Notes under the pieces: generated by a model | The model's input: only the letters and a program-made list of their open reading frames with translations | Databases searched by the model: none | Told to the model about the DNA's origin: nothing | Translations under genes and position numbers: made by a program | Assembly (NCBI RefSeq): GCF_003001675.1 | Contig: NZ_PVYW01000002.1 | Location: 434,001-498,000 of the forward strand | Source: Cohnella sp. SGD-V74 | Lineage (GTDB): Bacteria; Bacillota; Bacilli; Paenibacillales; Paenibacillaceae | Reading direction: 5' to 3' | Length of the DNA: 64,000 bases | Shown here: piece by piece, positions 18,029 to 26,869 of the stretch | Position numbering within the stretch: the first letter of the stretch is position 1 | How the letters are laid out: every line of letters starts with the position of its first letter

Positions 18029-20322
18029 TGCGCGTTCTCCTCTCCCGCTTCCCGCCATTTGTATACCCCGATGCTGAGCGGCTCCAGCTCGTACCGCGCT
18101 CCCGTCCGCGTCGCTTCCTGCCGCTGTCCCTTCGTGCCGATCGGCTCGGGGAGCAGCCCGCAGCGCATCTCCGCCTCCGCGGCTTCGTCCCCGAAGTTGG
18201 CAATCAGCAGATAGTCCGCCCCGTCGGCTCCGAACGCTCGCAGAGCGCGCACCGCTTCCCCTCGCGTCTCGATCGGGACCGCCCCCGTTCGCGCCGCCGA
18301 TTGACGCGTCTCCTCGGCTCCCGCCCCGGAGAGCACGCAAAAACCGTTGTCCAGCAGCCGCTCGCCGGAATCGTAGACGCGACGGCCGTGAACGAACTCC
18401 TGAACGACCTGGTCCGTGCGCAGCAGCCCGATGTCCGTCGACTTGTCGGTCCACGGATACTGCTTCAGATGAACGTTGCGGCCGCCCGGGAGATACAAGC
18501 CCAGCTCCGGACCGTACGCCCGGACGACGCCAAGCTTCCCGTCCACGTTCAGCCATCCGCCTTCCAGCGGTTCGTGCCTCTCCTTCAGATCGCGCCCGTC
18601 TTCCGTCCATACTCCGCGCTGGGCGGCGTAGCGGCGCTCGTATCCGTTGTATACGTCGTTGGGCACTTGCAGGTGCAAGCCTCGCAGTTCCGCTACGTAG
18701 GCTCGCGGCACGGCTGTCGCCAGCTGCATGACCGCCGCGGTCCGATCGTCCGGCAGCGCGACGAAGGCGATCCTGTGGTCGGCGATGGTCTCCGCGGCTT
18801 GTCCCTCCGCGACGAAGCCGGAGGAGATCGTCTCCATCGCTCCGATCGTAGCGAACCCCCCGGTGAACGCCTCCGTGCGCCAGCCCCGGATCTCGTTGAC
18901 GTTGCGCGTCCCGATGCCGGCGATGCGACCGGCCAGATTCCACCGCCATTCCGCCAGATGACTGGCCGACGGGGGCAAGCATAAGCCCGTCGGCCTGTCC
19001 GCGGCCTGCCACACCCACGAGACGATTCTGCGCCGCGACCGCAGCAAGGACGCGCCATGGGCTTCGTCCGACCAGAAGAACTGGGCGGGCTCTGCTTCTA
19101 TCCGTTCGCGACCGGGGCTTTCCGCTCCGTCCCCCGCCTTCGTTCCTTGCTTCGCTAAGGGCCGCCAGCATGCCCCCATCGACAGCGCGGCCGCCCGGTC
19201 GGACTCCAGCCGAGTGTAATACATCGGCGAACGATGCTCCAGCTCCTTCAGCCGTCCGGACAAGTAACCCCCGTCCGGATTATCCCCGGCTTCCGTCCGA
19301 ACCTGCGCGAGCCAGCCCTCCTCGAATCCCGAACAATCCGCTCCGAAGACATCCTCCGCGAGCAGCCACATCGGAATCGCATAATCTTGGCAGTAGCAGT
19401 AAGGCACGCGGGTATCGCCTCCGATGCGCAGCAGCCGCCCGTCGGGGAACGTCAGCTCCTTCACGAGCGACCACAGCGCTTCGGCGCGATGATACAGCGC
19501 CTCCGGCGCCGGCAGCTTCGCCTGCTTGCCATAAAAATGCAGCATGGCGATATTGGACAGGCAGATCACCATGTAGCCTACATTCAAATAGTTATGATGG
19601 TTCAAGGCGTAGGTGGGAAAGAAGTTGGCCCCCTCGTGCCATTGCGACAGCGGCTTGCCCGCGACGATCCGCTCCGACAGCGCGTCGTCGGGAACCGAGA
19701 CGCCGTTGAGCAGAAAACGCGTCCCCTTGTCCCGATACTCCTCCGCTCTGGCGGCATCGGGGTACAGCGCCGCCGCGCGGTGGAGCAGCGCCCCGTTCCA
19801 CAGATTGCTTTCCGGCTTGTTCCGGCTTTGTCCGTCCAGCTTGTCGTAGAGGCCGCCGACCACCGAATAATGATCCAGCAGCCAGTCCGCTTCGGACAGC
19901 AGCACTCTTCGCACACTCGCCGCATCCGTCTCCGTCAAGCTTTCCCTGATCGCCTCGACGCCGTGCATCATCCGTTCGATGCCCAGCGCGCTGATCCACG
20001 TATGTCCCCATTTCGTGCCGTCCGTGCACCGGTAGCCGCCGCTCGCATGCGTCTCCAGATTAAAGCGCAGCATGGCAAGCGCGGTCTCCCGCAGCTTGCC
20101 GGACTTCCCTTCCGTCGATCCGCTCGCGGCCAGAACGGCCGCGGCGGCGAACGCCTTCTGATGCGTCTGGACTCCCCAGCCGTTATAGCCCGTGCCGTAG
20201 CAGACCAGCTCCGGTCTGTCCGGACAGCGGTACAGCTCCCTCTCCAGCGCCGGGAGCCACGGCCGCAAGGCTTCCAGGTATCGTTCCTCGTAGGCCAATT
20301 CGTCATTTCTCCTTCCTTGCAA
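18025..20322 (-). CDS. Unassigned large carbohydrate-active enzyme, probable (alpha/alpha) toroid lyase or hydrolase
   Basis: A 765-residue protein with no signal peptide. I do not recognise the family with certainty. The N-terminal half is alpha-helical with spaced Trp/His motifs (GTGYNGWGVQTHQKAF, GTKWGHTWISALGIERMMHG, EGANFFPTYALNHHNYLNVG, GGDTRVPYCYCQDYAIPMWL), resembling toroid folds of polysaccharide lyases and related hydrolases. The C-terminal half looks beta-rich (about 400-765), as in lyases of the heparinase or PL8 type. The conserved NHHNYLN and RVPYCYCQDY segments would be candidates for catalytic His/Tyr residues. Position directly upstream of and overlapping GH105 by 4 bp suggests it generates or processes unsaturated uronate oligosaccharides. 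Confidence 0.6.
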   Translation of the reverse strand: MQGRRNDELAYEERYLEALRPWLPALERELYRCPDRPELVCYGTGYNGWGVQTHQKAFAAAAVLAASGSTEGKSGKLRETALAMLRFNLETHASGGYRCTDGTKWGHTWISALGIERMMHGVEAIRESLTETDAASVRRVLLSEADWLLDHYSVVGGLYDKLDGQSRNKPESNLWNGALLHRAAALYPDAARAEEYRDKGTRFLLNGVSVPDDALSERIVAGKPLSQWHEGANFFPTYALNHHNYLNVGYMVICLSNIAMLHFYGKQAKLPAPEALYHRAEALWSLVKELTFPDGRLLRIGGDTRVPYCYCQDYAIPMWLLAEDVFGADCSGFEEGWLAQVRTEAGDNPDGGYLSGRLKELEHRSPMYYTRLESDRAAALSMGACWRPLAKQGTKAGDGAESPGRERIEAEPAQFFWSDEAHGASLLRSRRRIVSWVWQAADRPTGLCLPPSASHLAEWRWNLAGRIAGIGTRNVNEIRGWRTEAFTGGFATIGAMETISSGFVAEGQAAETIADHRIAFVALPDDRTAAVMQLATAVPRAYVAELRGLHLQVPNDVYNGYERRYAAQRGVWTEDGRDLKERHEPLEGGWLNVDGKLGVVRAYGPELGLYLPGGRNVHLKQYPWTDKSTDIGLLRTDQVVQEFVHGRRVYDSGERLLDNGFCVLSGAGAEETRQSAARTGAVPIETRGEAVRALRAFGADGADYLLIANFGDEAAEAEMRCGLLPEPIGTKGQRQEATRTGARYELEPLSIGVYKWREAGEENAQ

Positions 20323-20413
20323 TCGCTCCTTCCCACCTTATCCCGGTTTGTTGTTTCGCACCTTGAATTCCTTCACGAGCTTCTCGAAAAAACACATGAT
20401 TTCAGGAGTAAGC

Positions 20414-23400
20414 TCACGGGACGATATCGGCGTAGCCCGGACCGACGCCCGACGCCTCTCGGATGCCGATCGCCCTCTGCGGCCAATTCCCCCCGGTAAC
20501 GACCGTATTACCGCTCAGTTCGTTGTTCGTTCCGTTAAACGTAATTCGGCCCGTATCGGTGAAATTGCCCGTAATCCGGTTGTCTTGAATCGACCCCGTG
20601 TGAATATGCAGCCAGCGAACGGAATCCTCGATGACGTTGTCCCGAATCGCGTAGAGATTGCTGCCTTCATCCGGATAGATCGCGCCGTATTCGTTCCTCT
20701 GGCCATAAATATAGTTGTCCGTAATGTAGGAAGTCGACGATTGGCGGCCCAGCGTATAGATCGCTCCCCCGTCCACCAGCTCTTGCATCACGTTCTCGAT
20801 CCGGTTAAAGCGAATGCTGTTGCCGCCCGTCGGAGGCGGATCGGCACTGGGCACCGAACCGGTCTGCCCCTGGTTCGGCCCGCCGATGTAGGACCAGCCC
20901 CAGCCCGCATGAATGCCGCTGTACGGAAGATCGACCATCGTATTGTTCTCGATGTTCGTATCGACCGGATAGGAGGCTCCAATGGCCGCCGCGGAGCGGT
21001 ATTCGACCGCCACCTGCTCGAAATAGTTATGCAGCACGTCGTTGTTGCGCAGCAGCTTGCGTTCGTCGTCCGGATAAAAAAGGTCCGGCACGCCCCGGTC
21101 GTAATCGTCGCCGCCGATCTGAACGCCTTGTGCCGAGATGTCGACGAACGTGTTGCCGCGCACCAAATTATGCTGGCTGCCCCGCAGCATCAAAATGCCG
21201 ATATGGCCCAGCTGGGAGAACACGTTCCGTTCGAACTCGATATGGCGGGCCGCCGTGCGCAGCACGACCGCCGCCTGACCGTCGATCCATTCCGGGTACT
21301 TGGGATAGTCGTCGAACGAAGGCGAGCCGCCCACTGTGAAGCGCTCCCGGATCACGTTGTTCTGCGCGTCCGAATGTCCGCTGGACGTGTTCGGACGCAG
21401 CCAGGTCGCGTGCCGGAAATGCAGTCCTTCGAACCGGATATGCTCGACCGGCTCGTCCAGACCGGCTCCCTCCAACTGCAGCAGCGTCTCCAGAACCGGA
21501 GCGACGACTTCGGCGGAGCTCATGTCTTCGCCCGCGCGGGGCTTGTAGTAAAACGTATCGGTCGTACGGTCCAAGTACCATTCGCCCTCTTCGTCCAGCA
21601 GCTCGTACGCGTTCTCCACGTACCACGGGGTCTGGGCCGACGTCGCGCCTTTGTTCGTTGCGTAGAAGTAGCCCGGCTGTTTCATCTCGATTGCCGCCAA
21701 TCCGTCCCCGCCGATCGTGATCGACTGAACGCCGACCCGCGGATTCGTCCAGATCGCCTTATAGACCAGCTCGATATCCTGCGGGTTGCCCCATGTCGCC
21801 ATGTCCGTCCAAGTCGTCTTGTGGCCCAGCTTGACGAGACCGGAAGGATCGCGGTACGGATGCGTCGCGCTCGTCGTCCTGTAGAGGGCGTGTCCGGGCA
21901 AGCCGGACTCGTTTCTGGCCCGCACGGCGCGTTCCCCGTTGACGTACAATTGCCGGGTCTCGAGATCGTCTTCGGCCTCGGCCTTATAAATATTCATTCC
22001 GGCATCGTGGAGCGTCCAGCCTTCGATGAATCGGCCTCCGCTGACGACCGGCGTTTCTCCCGGGTACGCCCGATAAGCGACATCGAACCCGTTCGTGCCG
22101 CCGTCCCCCTCGTCCAGCTTCAGCGTCTCCGCCAGCTGATACGTCCCGCCGCGAAGCCAGACCGCAATATCCCCGGTCATGTCGGCGTTGATTCCCCGCA
22201 CGGCGTCTCTGGCGCGTTCCAGCGTCCGGAACGGCAGCGCCTCCGTGCCCGGGTTTTGATCGTCTCCGCCCGGGGACACGTAGAAGGACGCCTGTACCGG
22301 TCTTGCCTGCACGGTAACCGCGGCGGAAGCCTGAAAGCTTCCTTCCACCGTCGTGACCGTTACCGTAGCCGTACCCGGAGACGTCCCCGCGTGAAGCTCG
22401 GCCGTTGCCCCTTCCGCCGCCGGTCGAACGTCCACGACCGCCGGATCGCTTGAACTCCAAATCAGCTTGCGATTAATGGCGTCTCCCGGTAACACTTCCG
22501 CCGTAAGCCCCGTCCTCCCTAGCGTATTCAGCGTCAGAGACGTCCGATCCAGCACGACGCCGGTTACCTCGGCACGGTACGGGCGCTTGCGCACAACCGT
22601 TACTTCCGCAACGTCCGCCGCTCCAGAGGTTCCCGTATACGAGCCGAACACGATCGACCCCAGCGCGTTCACCGGCGCGCGGAAAGGCGTTCCGGACCGG
22701 AGCAGCGCACCGTTGACGTACAGATCGAACACCCGCGCCTCCGTATCGAGCACCACATCCACGTCGTACCATTCCGCGGCGGAATAAGTCGCCACCGTCT
22801 CCACGGATGAACCATGATTGATCGCGATCGTTCCCGCCGTCGTCCAATTCACGGAGGCGAACGTCGTTCCGGTTCCATCCTTCAGATACGGCCCGTAGAA
22901 TGCTCCTCCCGCTCCCGTCCATGCGCCGGGCTTGAGCCGGGCATGCACGATCAGCTCTCCGCGCTCCTCGGGGAACGATCGGGTCGCCAGGAAAGAAGAG
23001 GTTGGAGCGCTCGCCTCCAGCCGGAGGCTGCGAAGCCCTGCCCCGTCCTGCCGAACCAGCGCGCTTCCGTAGGCGTTCGCGCTCCAGCCGGCAGGCGTCT
23101 GGTCGAGCGGCGACGAGTCGAACCGGTCCGAGATTGCCGTATCGTACAGGTTGAAGCCGTACACCTCGACGTCGTCCACGTAAGCGGCACCGGACAGCGA
23201 TCCCGACATGCCGAACAGCAGCTGCGCCGCCTCTCCGGCGTTCGTTCGGAACGGCGCGCCGCTTTTCACCTGCTGCCCGTTCACATACACAGCGAACGAA
23301 GCCGCCTCGAAGTCCGCCGTCACGGCGATCTCCTGCCACTGCTGCACGTCCACCATCGCCAGGTTTTCAACGCTGCCCGAATGGTTGATCGCGACGCGGC

Positions 23401-23842
23401 CGTCGGGATACCAGTTCAAGGAAATGAACGTGGCGCCCGAGGCATCCTTTAAATAAGGAGCATACAAAGCCGCATTCGTTCCGGCAATCTGGGAAGGAAG
23501 CACCCTCGCCTTGACTGTAATCGCTTTCAAATTTACATCGAGCGCAGCCGCCGCCGTAAACGCGCCCGCCGTCGGCAGCTTGTCCAACTTCATCGCCCGG
23601 TTAGCCGCGTCCAAGGGATCGCTCGCGACAAGCGCACTGCCGTTCGCGCTAGTCGTCCAGCCGACCGGAACCTGATTCGGCGCGTCGCTCTCGAAGCTCC
23701 AGCTTCCGCCGTCCCCCGCAATGGCGACGGATGCGGCTGCCTTGCGAAGTCCCTGTCCCGTCCCCGTCCATAATGAAGCGATCAGCACCGCCGCCAACGC
23801 GATTTTGGCGGCCGCGGCCGCCGTTCTTCCGATCCGTTTCAT
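20414..23842 (-). CDS. Secreted right-handed beta-helix protein with two LamG-like domains and a Big_2 domain
   Basis: A 1142-residue secreted protein. Residues 1-37 form a signal peptide. Two similar beta-sandwich modules follow (about 45-225 and 235-415; each contains an AxYxxYLKDxxGxTFxSxNW-like segment), probably concanavalin-like. A bacterial Ig-like group 2 domain (about 420-510) precedes the beta-helix (515-1140), which opens with FYVSPGGDDQNPGTEALPFR and WLRGGTYQLAETL, the opening seen in many glycan-active beta-helices, including GH141-like proteins. AAGGAGG is at the ribosome site. It is the first gene of cluster 1 and is the likely extracellular depolymerase; whether hydrolase or lyase is not visible. 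Confidence 0.75.
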   Translation of the reverse strand: MKRIGRTAAAAAKIALAAVLIASLWTGTGQGLRKAAASVAIAGDGGSWSFESDAPNQVPVGWTTSANGSALVASDPLDAANRAMKLDKLPTAGAFTAAAALDVNLKAITVKARVLPSQIAGTNAALYAPYLKDASGATFISLNWYPDGRVAINHSGSVENLAMVDVQQWQEIAVTADFEAASFAVYVNGQQVKSGAPFRTNAGEAAQLLFGMSGSLSGAAYVDDVEVYGFNLYDTAISDRFDSSPLDQTPAGWSANAYGSALVRQDGAGLRSLRLEASAPTSSFLATRSFPEERGELIVHARLKPGAWTGAGGAFYGPYLKDGTGTTFASVNWTTAGTIAINHGSSVETVATYSAAEWYDVDVVLDTEARVFDLYVNGALLRSGTPFRAPVNALGSIVFGSYTGTSGAADVAEVTVVRKRPYRAEVTGVVLDRTSLTLNTLGRTGLTAEVLPGDAINRKLIWSSSDPAVVDVRPAAEGATAELHAGTSPGTATVTVTTVEGSFQASAAVTVQARPVQASFYVSPGGDDQNPGTEALPFRTLERARDAVRGINADMTGDIAVWLRGGTYQLAETLKLDEGDGGTNGFDVAYRAYPGETPVVSGGRFIEGWTLHDAGMNIYKAEAEDDLETRQLYVNGERAVRARNESGLPGHALYRTTSATHPYRDPSGLVKLGHKTTWTDMATWGNPQDIELVYKAIWTNPRVGVQSITIGGDGLAAIEMKQPGYFYATNKGATSAQTPWYVENAYELLDEEGEWYLDRTTDTFYYKPRAGEDMSSAEVVAPVLETLLQLEGAGLDEPVEHIRFEGLHFRHATWLRPNTSSGHSDAQNNVIRERFTVGGSPSFDDYPKYPEWIDGQAAVVLRTAARHIEFERNVFSQLGHIGILMLRGSQHNLVRGNTFVDISAQGVQIGGDDYDRGVPDLFYPDDERKLLRNNDVLHNYFEQVAVEYRSAAAIGASYPVDTNIENNTMVDLPYSGIHAGWGWSYIGGPNQGQTGSVPSADPPPTGGNSIRFNRIENVMQELVDGGAIYTLGRQSSTSYITDNYIYGQRNEYGAIYPDEGSNLYAIRDNVIEDSVRWLHIHTGSIQDNRITGNFTDTGRITFNGTNNELSGNTVVTGGNWPQRAIGIREASGVGPGYADIVP

Positions 23843-23896
23843 AAGAAGCCTCCTTGTAAGTTGGATTCCCCTTCAGACTAGACGGCGCGGATGGAT

Positions 23897-23947
23897 GCGG
23901 CCTCGAATATTTACAGCATTTTCTCGACTTCTGTTCGACAAGGCCGC
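23897..23947. promoter_or_regulatory. Inverted repeat in the promoter region of the beta-helix gene
   Basis: GCGGCCTCGAA (23897-23907) is mirrored by TTCGACAAGGCCGC (23934-23947) with a 3-nt insertion. It lies 55-105 bp upstream of the beta-helix gene start and downstream of the AraC-type gene's end at 23970. It could be an operator or a weak terminator stem; no U-run was seen. Confidence 0.35.
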
Positions 23948-23969
23948 GGATTCCGCACTCCGAGCGTCC

Positions 23970-24800
23970 TCATTCCCCATACTGCATCCGAAACTGGACC
24001 GGGGTCATGCCGGACAGCTTGTGGAACGTGTGCACGAAGTGGCTGTCGTCCTGGAAGCCGACCGCGAAGGCGATGTCCTTGACCGTACGGGAACGGTTCG
24101 CGATCAGCAGCTCCTTGGACTTCTGGATGCGGAATTGGACCAAATATTGATAGGGACTGATTCCCCAGCTTTTGCGGAACAGCGTGTTCAGATACTGCGG
24201 GCTGACGCCCAGCGTGTCGGCCATGCGGCCGAGCCCGAGATCCGGATCGCCGTACTTCTCCTCGATGAGCAGATAAATCGGCGTCAGCCTCTCGTGGCCT
24301 TTGGACAGCGAAGGCTGACCGCTTGATCGGCCATATTGCTTCAACCACGACAGAAACGCGTACACTTCGAGCGACCCGCTGATCCCCGCGAAGTCGAAGC
24401 TGTGGCCGATTCTCTCTCTGTAATGCTCGTGAACGCCGGCAAGCGGGCAATCCTCGTCCCAACCGATCGGCGTCATCGTCGGGATGTCCAAGGCTGCCGC
24501 GATCGGATTGGCCAGCGCTCCGTCGAACGTCATGAACCAGGTCGACCAGCGGCCGCCCGGATCGGGAACGTAGCTGTGAGGCACATGCGGCTTCAGCAAA
24601 ATGCCCTGATTCGGCTGAAGCCGGCAGGTCGTTCCGTTCACCGTAAACTCCCCGCTCCCCTCAACCGTATGCAGCCAGTGAAAGCTCTGAAACCCATGCT
24701 CCCGATGAATAGGGGACTGATCGGTATAGCCGATGCTCGTCAAATGAAGCGGCAATCTCCGGTCCCACTCCGTCGTGACAAAATGCCTTCCGTAGTACAT
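23970..24800 (-). CDS. AraC-family transcriptional regulator (cupin sensor domain)
   Basis: A 276-residue regulator. The ATG at 24800 is preferred over the GTG at 24812 because AAGGGG then sits 8-9 bases upstream. The N-terminal about 150 residues are a cupin-like sugar-binding domain (VEGSGEFTVNGTTCRLQPNQ, KPHVPHSY). The C-terminus is a double AraC helix-turn-helix (LGLGRMADTLGVSPQYLNTL, then VKDIAFAVGFQDDSHFVHTF). It is divergent from the oxidoreductase/isomerase operon, whose expression it probably controls, and has a good promoter of its own. Confidence 0.88.
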   Translation of the reverse strand: MYYGRHFVTTEWDRRLPLHLTSIGYTDQSPIHREHGFQSFHWLHTVEGSGEFTVNGTTCRLQPNQGILLKPHVPHSYVPDPGGRWSTWFMTFDGALANPIAAALDIPTMTPIGWDEDCPLAGVHEHYRERIGHSFDFAGISGSLEVYAFLSWLKQYGRSSGQPSLSKGHERLTPIYLLIEEKYGDPDLGLGRMADTLGVSPQYLNTLFRKSWGISPYQYLVQFRIQKSKELLIANRSRTVKDIAFAVGFQDDSHFVHTFHKLSGMTPVQFRMQYGE

Positions 24801-24850
24801 CCCTCTGCGCACCCCTTGAGTTTCATTTTTCGATACGTTATAAGAAGTAT

Positions 24851-24901
24851 ATTATATTTAATTCAGTTCTTCCTTCAACTACAATAAGGGCGTAAGTTGA
24901 A
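24851..24901. promoter_or_regulatory. Divergent promoter region with inverted repeat TTCAACT/AGTTGAA
   Basis: On the minus strand, TTGAAG (24873-24878) and TATAAT (24851-24856) are spaced 16 bp and form a strong promoter for the AraC-family gene. TTCAACT (24874-24880) and AGTTGAA (24895-24901) form an inverted repeat whose arms start 21 bp apart and overlap this -35, so a regulator bound here could repress itself and act on the plus-strand operon, which has only a weak -10 (TATACG, 24903-24908). Confidence 0.55.
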
Positions 24902-24940
24902 TTATACGACATCCTACCTGGCAGAGGAGCGGATCATCGC

Positions 24941-25912
24941 ATGACGTTAAAGCTTGGTTTTATCGGAACCGGAGGCATTGCCAATCATCACATTGGCAAT
25001 TTGGTGCAGATGGAAGGCGTCGAGCTGGCGGCGTTCTACGACGTCGATCTCGGGCGGGCGCAAAAAGCCGCAGGCGAGCACGCCGGAGCGAAAGCGTATT
25101 CAAAATTGGACGAAATGCTGGACGGCTCCCGATTGGACGGCGTCTACGTATGCGTCCCTCCGATGGCTCACGGGGAAGCGGAAGAGCAGCTCGTCGAGCG
25201 GGGCATTCCTTTCCTGGTCGAGAAGCCTCTCGGGATCGATCGGGACATTCCGAACGCTATCGGCGCTAAAGTCAAACAACGCAAACTGATCACTTCCGTC
25301 GGCTACCACTGGCGTTATAATGAATCTGCGGCGCTTGCCAAAAAGCTGCTGGCAGACAGCAAGCCCGGCATGGCTCTCGGTTACTGGATGGGCGGAATGC
25401 CGATGGTTCCATGGTGGAGAGTGCAGGCCGGATCCGGCGGTCAATTCGTCGAACAGACGACTCACATCGTCGATCTCCTCCGCTACGTATGCGGGGAAGT
25501 GCAAGAAGTGTACGCCGCCTTCGCGCTTCAGGTGATGGGAGACAAAGTCGAAGGCACCGACGTGCCCGACGTCGGCACCGTGACGCTGAAGCTGGCTAAT
25601 GGCATGGTCGCAACGATCTCGAACACTTGCCTGCTTCCCGTCGGCCATCACGTCGGACTGGACGTCTACACCGGCAACGGCGTGCTGGAGCTCAGAAGCG
25701 ATGCGCTCAAGGAGATTACCTCCGAAGGAACGACCGTACATTCGAACGTCGCCAACCCTTATTACGTCGAGGACGAGGCTTTCCTCCACGCCCTGCGTAC
25801 CGGGGATACGTCGCTGATTTTGTCCGATTATGAAGACTCGCTGAGGACGCACGAGATTACGATTGCGGCGAACGAGTCGGCGCTGTCCGGCCAAGCGGTG
25901 AAGATCGGCTGA
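24941..25912 (+). CDS. Gfo/Idh/MocA-family NAD(P)-dependent oxidoreductase
   Basis: A 323-residue cytoplasmic dehydrogenase. The Rossmann fold opens with GFIGTGGIANHHIGNLVQ (GxGxxA type), FYDVD ends the second strand, and the family's EKP motif is present as FLVEKPLGID (about residues 91-100). The C-terminal alpha/beta substrate domain contains GGQFVEQTTHIVDLLRYVCG. Members oxidise or epimerise sugars, inositols or sugar acids. A downstream isomerase 44 bp away forms an operon with it, as in several inositol or keto-sugar pathways. GAGGAG lies 11 bases before the ATG. The specific substrate is not evident. Confidence 0.88.
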   Translation: MTLKLGFIGTGGIANHHIGNLVQMEGVELAAFYDVDLGRAQKAAGEHAGAKAYSKLDEMLDGSRLDGVYVCVPPMAHGEAEEQLVERGIPFLVEKPLGIDRDIPNAIGAKVKQRKLITSVGYHWRYNESAALAKKLLADSKPGMALGYWMGGMPMVPWWRVQAGSGGQFVEQTTHIVDLLRYVCGEVQEVYAAFALQVMGDKVEGTDVPDVGTVTLKLANGMVATISNTCLLPVGHHVGLDVYTGNGVLELRSDALKEITSEGTTVHSNVANPYYVEDEAFLHALRTGDTSLILSDYEDSLRTHEITIAANESALSGQAVKIG

Positions 25913-25956
25913 ACGCGTTATCCTATTTGGAGTTACAGAGAGGAGCTTGGAACGAC

Positions 25957-26724
25957 ATGAAATTTTCGCTGTGCATCGGGGCTTATCAAGGGAAGGACGT
26001 CGTCTATCATCTTGAGAAAATAAAAGAGCACGGATTCCAGGGTCTGGAATATTACGCGTGGTGGGATCTGGACGATCTGAAGAAGCTGGCGGCGGAACAG
26101 GAGCGCATCGGCGTCGGACTTAGCGCCACTTGCACGAAGTTCATCAGTCTGGTGGACGAGTCGCTGCGCGACGCTTATCTGGAAGGCGTTCGCCAGACGA
26201 TCGAAGCGTGCCGCATTCTCGGCGTCCGCTCGGTCATCTCCCAGACAGGCAACGTGCTGGAAGGCGTGCCGCGGGATCAGCAGCGGCAGACGATGGTCGA
26301 GACGCTGAAGCGCTGCGCGCCTCTGTTCGAGGAAGCCGGCATCGTGCTGGAGGTGGAGCCGCTGAACGGTCTGGTCGATCATGCCGGCCACTTCCTGCAG
26401 CGCTCCGACGAATCGGTCGACGTCATCGACCAGGTCGGCAGCCCGAACGTCAAGCTCGTCTTCGACGTTTACCATCAGCAGATTACCGAAGGCAACGTCA
26501 TCCGCAACGCCACCGGCTACATCGACCGCATCAACCACTATCACATCGCCGACAATCCGGGACGCAAGCAGCCGGGCACCGGCGAGCTGAATTACGTCAA
26601 CATTTTGCGCGCCATCAAGAACACCGGCTTCTCCGGCTTCGTCGGCCTGGAATGCGGCTACACGATCGATACGGACGAGGCTGTCCAGCAATTTAAGGAG
26701 GACATTTTGTCCCAAGTGCTGTAA
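25957..26724 (+). CDS. Sugar phosphate isomerase/epimerase (AP endonuclease 2-like TIM barrel)
   Basis: A 255-residue enzyme resembling hydroxypyruvate isomerase and related epimerases. The ATG at 25957 has GAGAGGAG upstream and is preferred over an in-frame upstream start. Metal-binding positions expected in the family are visible: Glu in VLEVEPLNGL, Asp in LVFDVYHQQ, His in INHYHIADNPGRKQPGTGEL and Glu in VGLECGYTID. It would interconvert keto and aldo sugars together with the oxidoreductase upstream. A hairpin terminator begins 8 bases after its stop codon. Confidence 0.88.
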   Translation: MKFSLCIGAYQGKDVVYHLEKIKEHGFQGLEYYAWWDLDDLKKLAAEQERIGVGLSATCTKFISLVDESLRDAYLEGVRQTIEACRILGVRSVISQTGNVLEGVPRDQQRQTMVETLKRCAPLFEEAGIVLEVEPLNGLVDHAGHFLQRSDESVDVIDQVGSPNVKLVFDVYHQQITEGNVIRNATGYIDRINHYHIADNPGRKQPGTGELNYVNILRAIKNTGFSGFVGLECGYTIDTDEAVQQFKEDILSQVL

Positions 26725-26732
26725 ACCAAGCA

Positions 26733-26771
26733 AAAACGCCTTCAGCGTCCTCTGGACGATGAATGCGTTTT
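26733..26771 (+). terminator. Terminator of the oxidoreductase/isomerase operon
   Basis: AAAACGCCTTCAGCGTCC and GGACGATGAATGCGTTTT form an 18-bp stem with two imperfect positions and a 3-nt loop. The A/T-rich ends allow it to work on both strands. Confidence 0.75.
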
Positions 26772-26828
26772 GTCGGAGACGATTCAGATAAGGATAGCGG
26801 ATTTTATACTTGCTGATTCGTGAACGCA

Positions 26829-26855
26829 GGGGCTGCCGGAATGGCAGCCCCTTTT
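26829..26855 (+). terminator. Strong hairpin between convergent genes
   Basis: GGGGCTGCC and GGCAGCCCC form a perfect 9-bp GC-rich stem with a GGAAT loop followed by TTTT on the plus strand. It lies 15 bp before the end of the convergent PhyH gene and prevents plus-strand read-through into it. Confidence 0.8.
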
Positions 26856-26869
26856 CTTGGACGCAGCTG

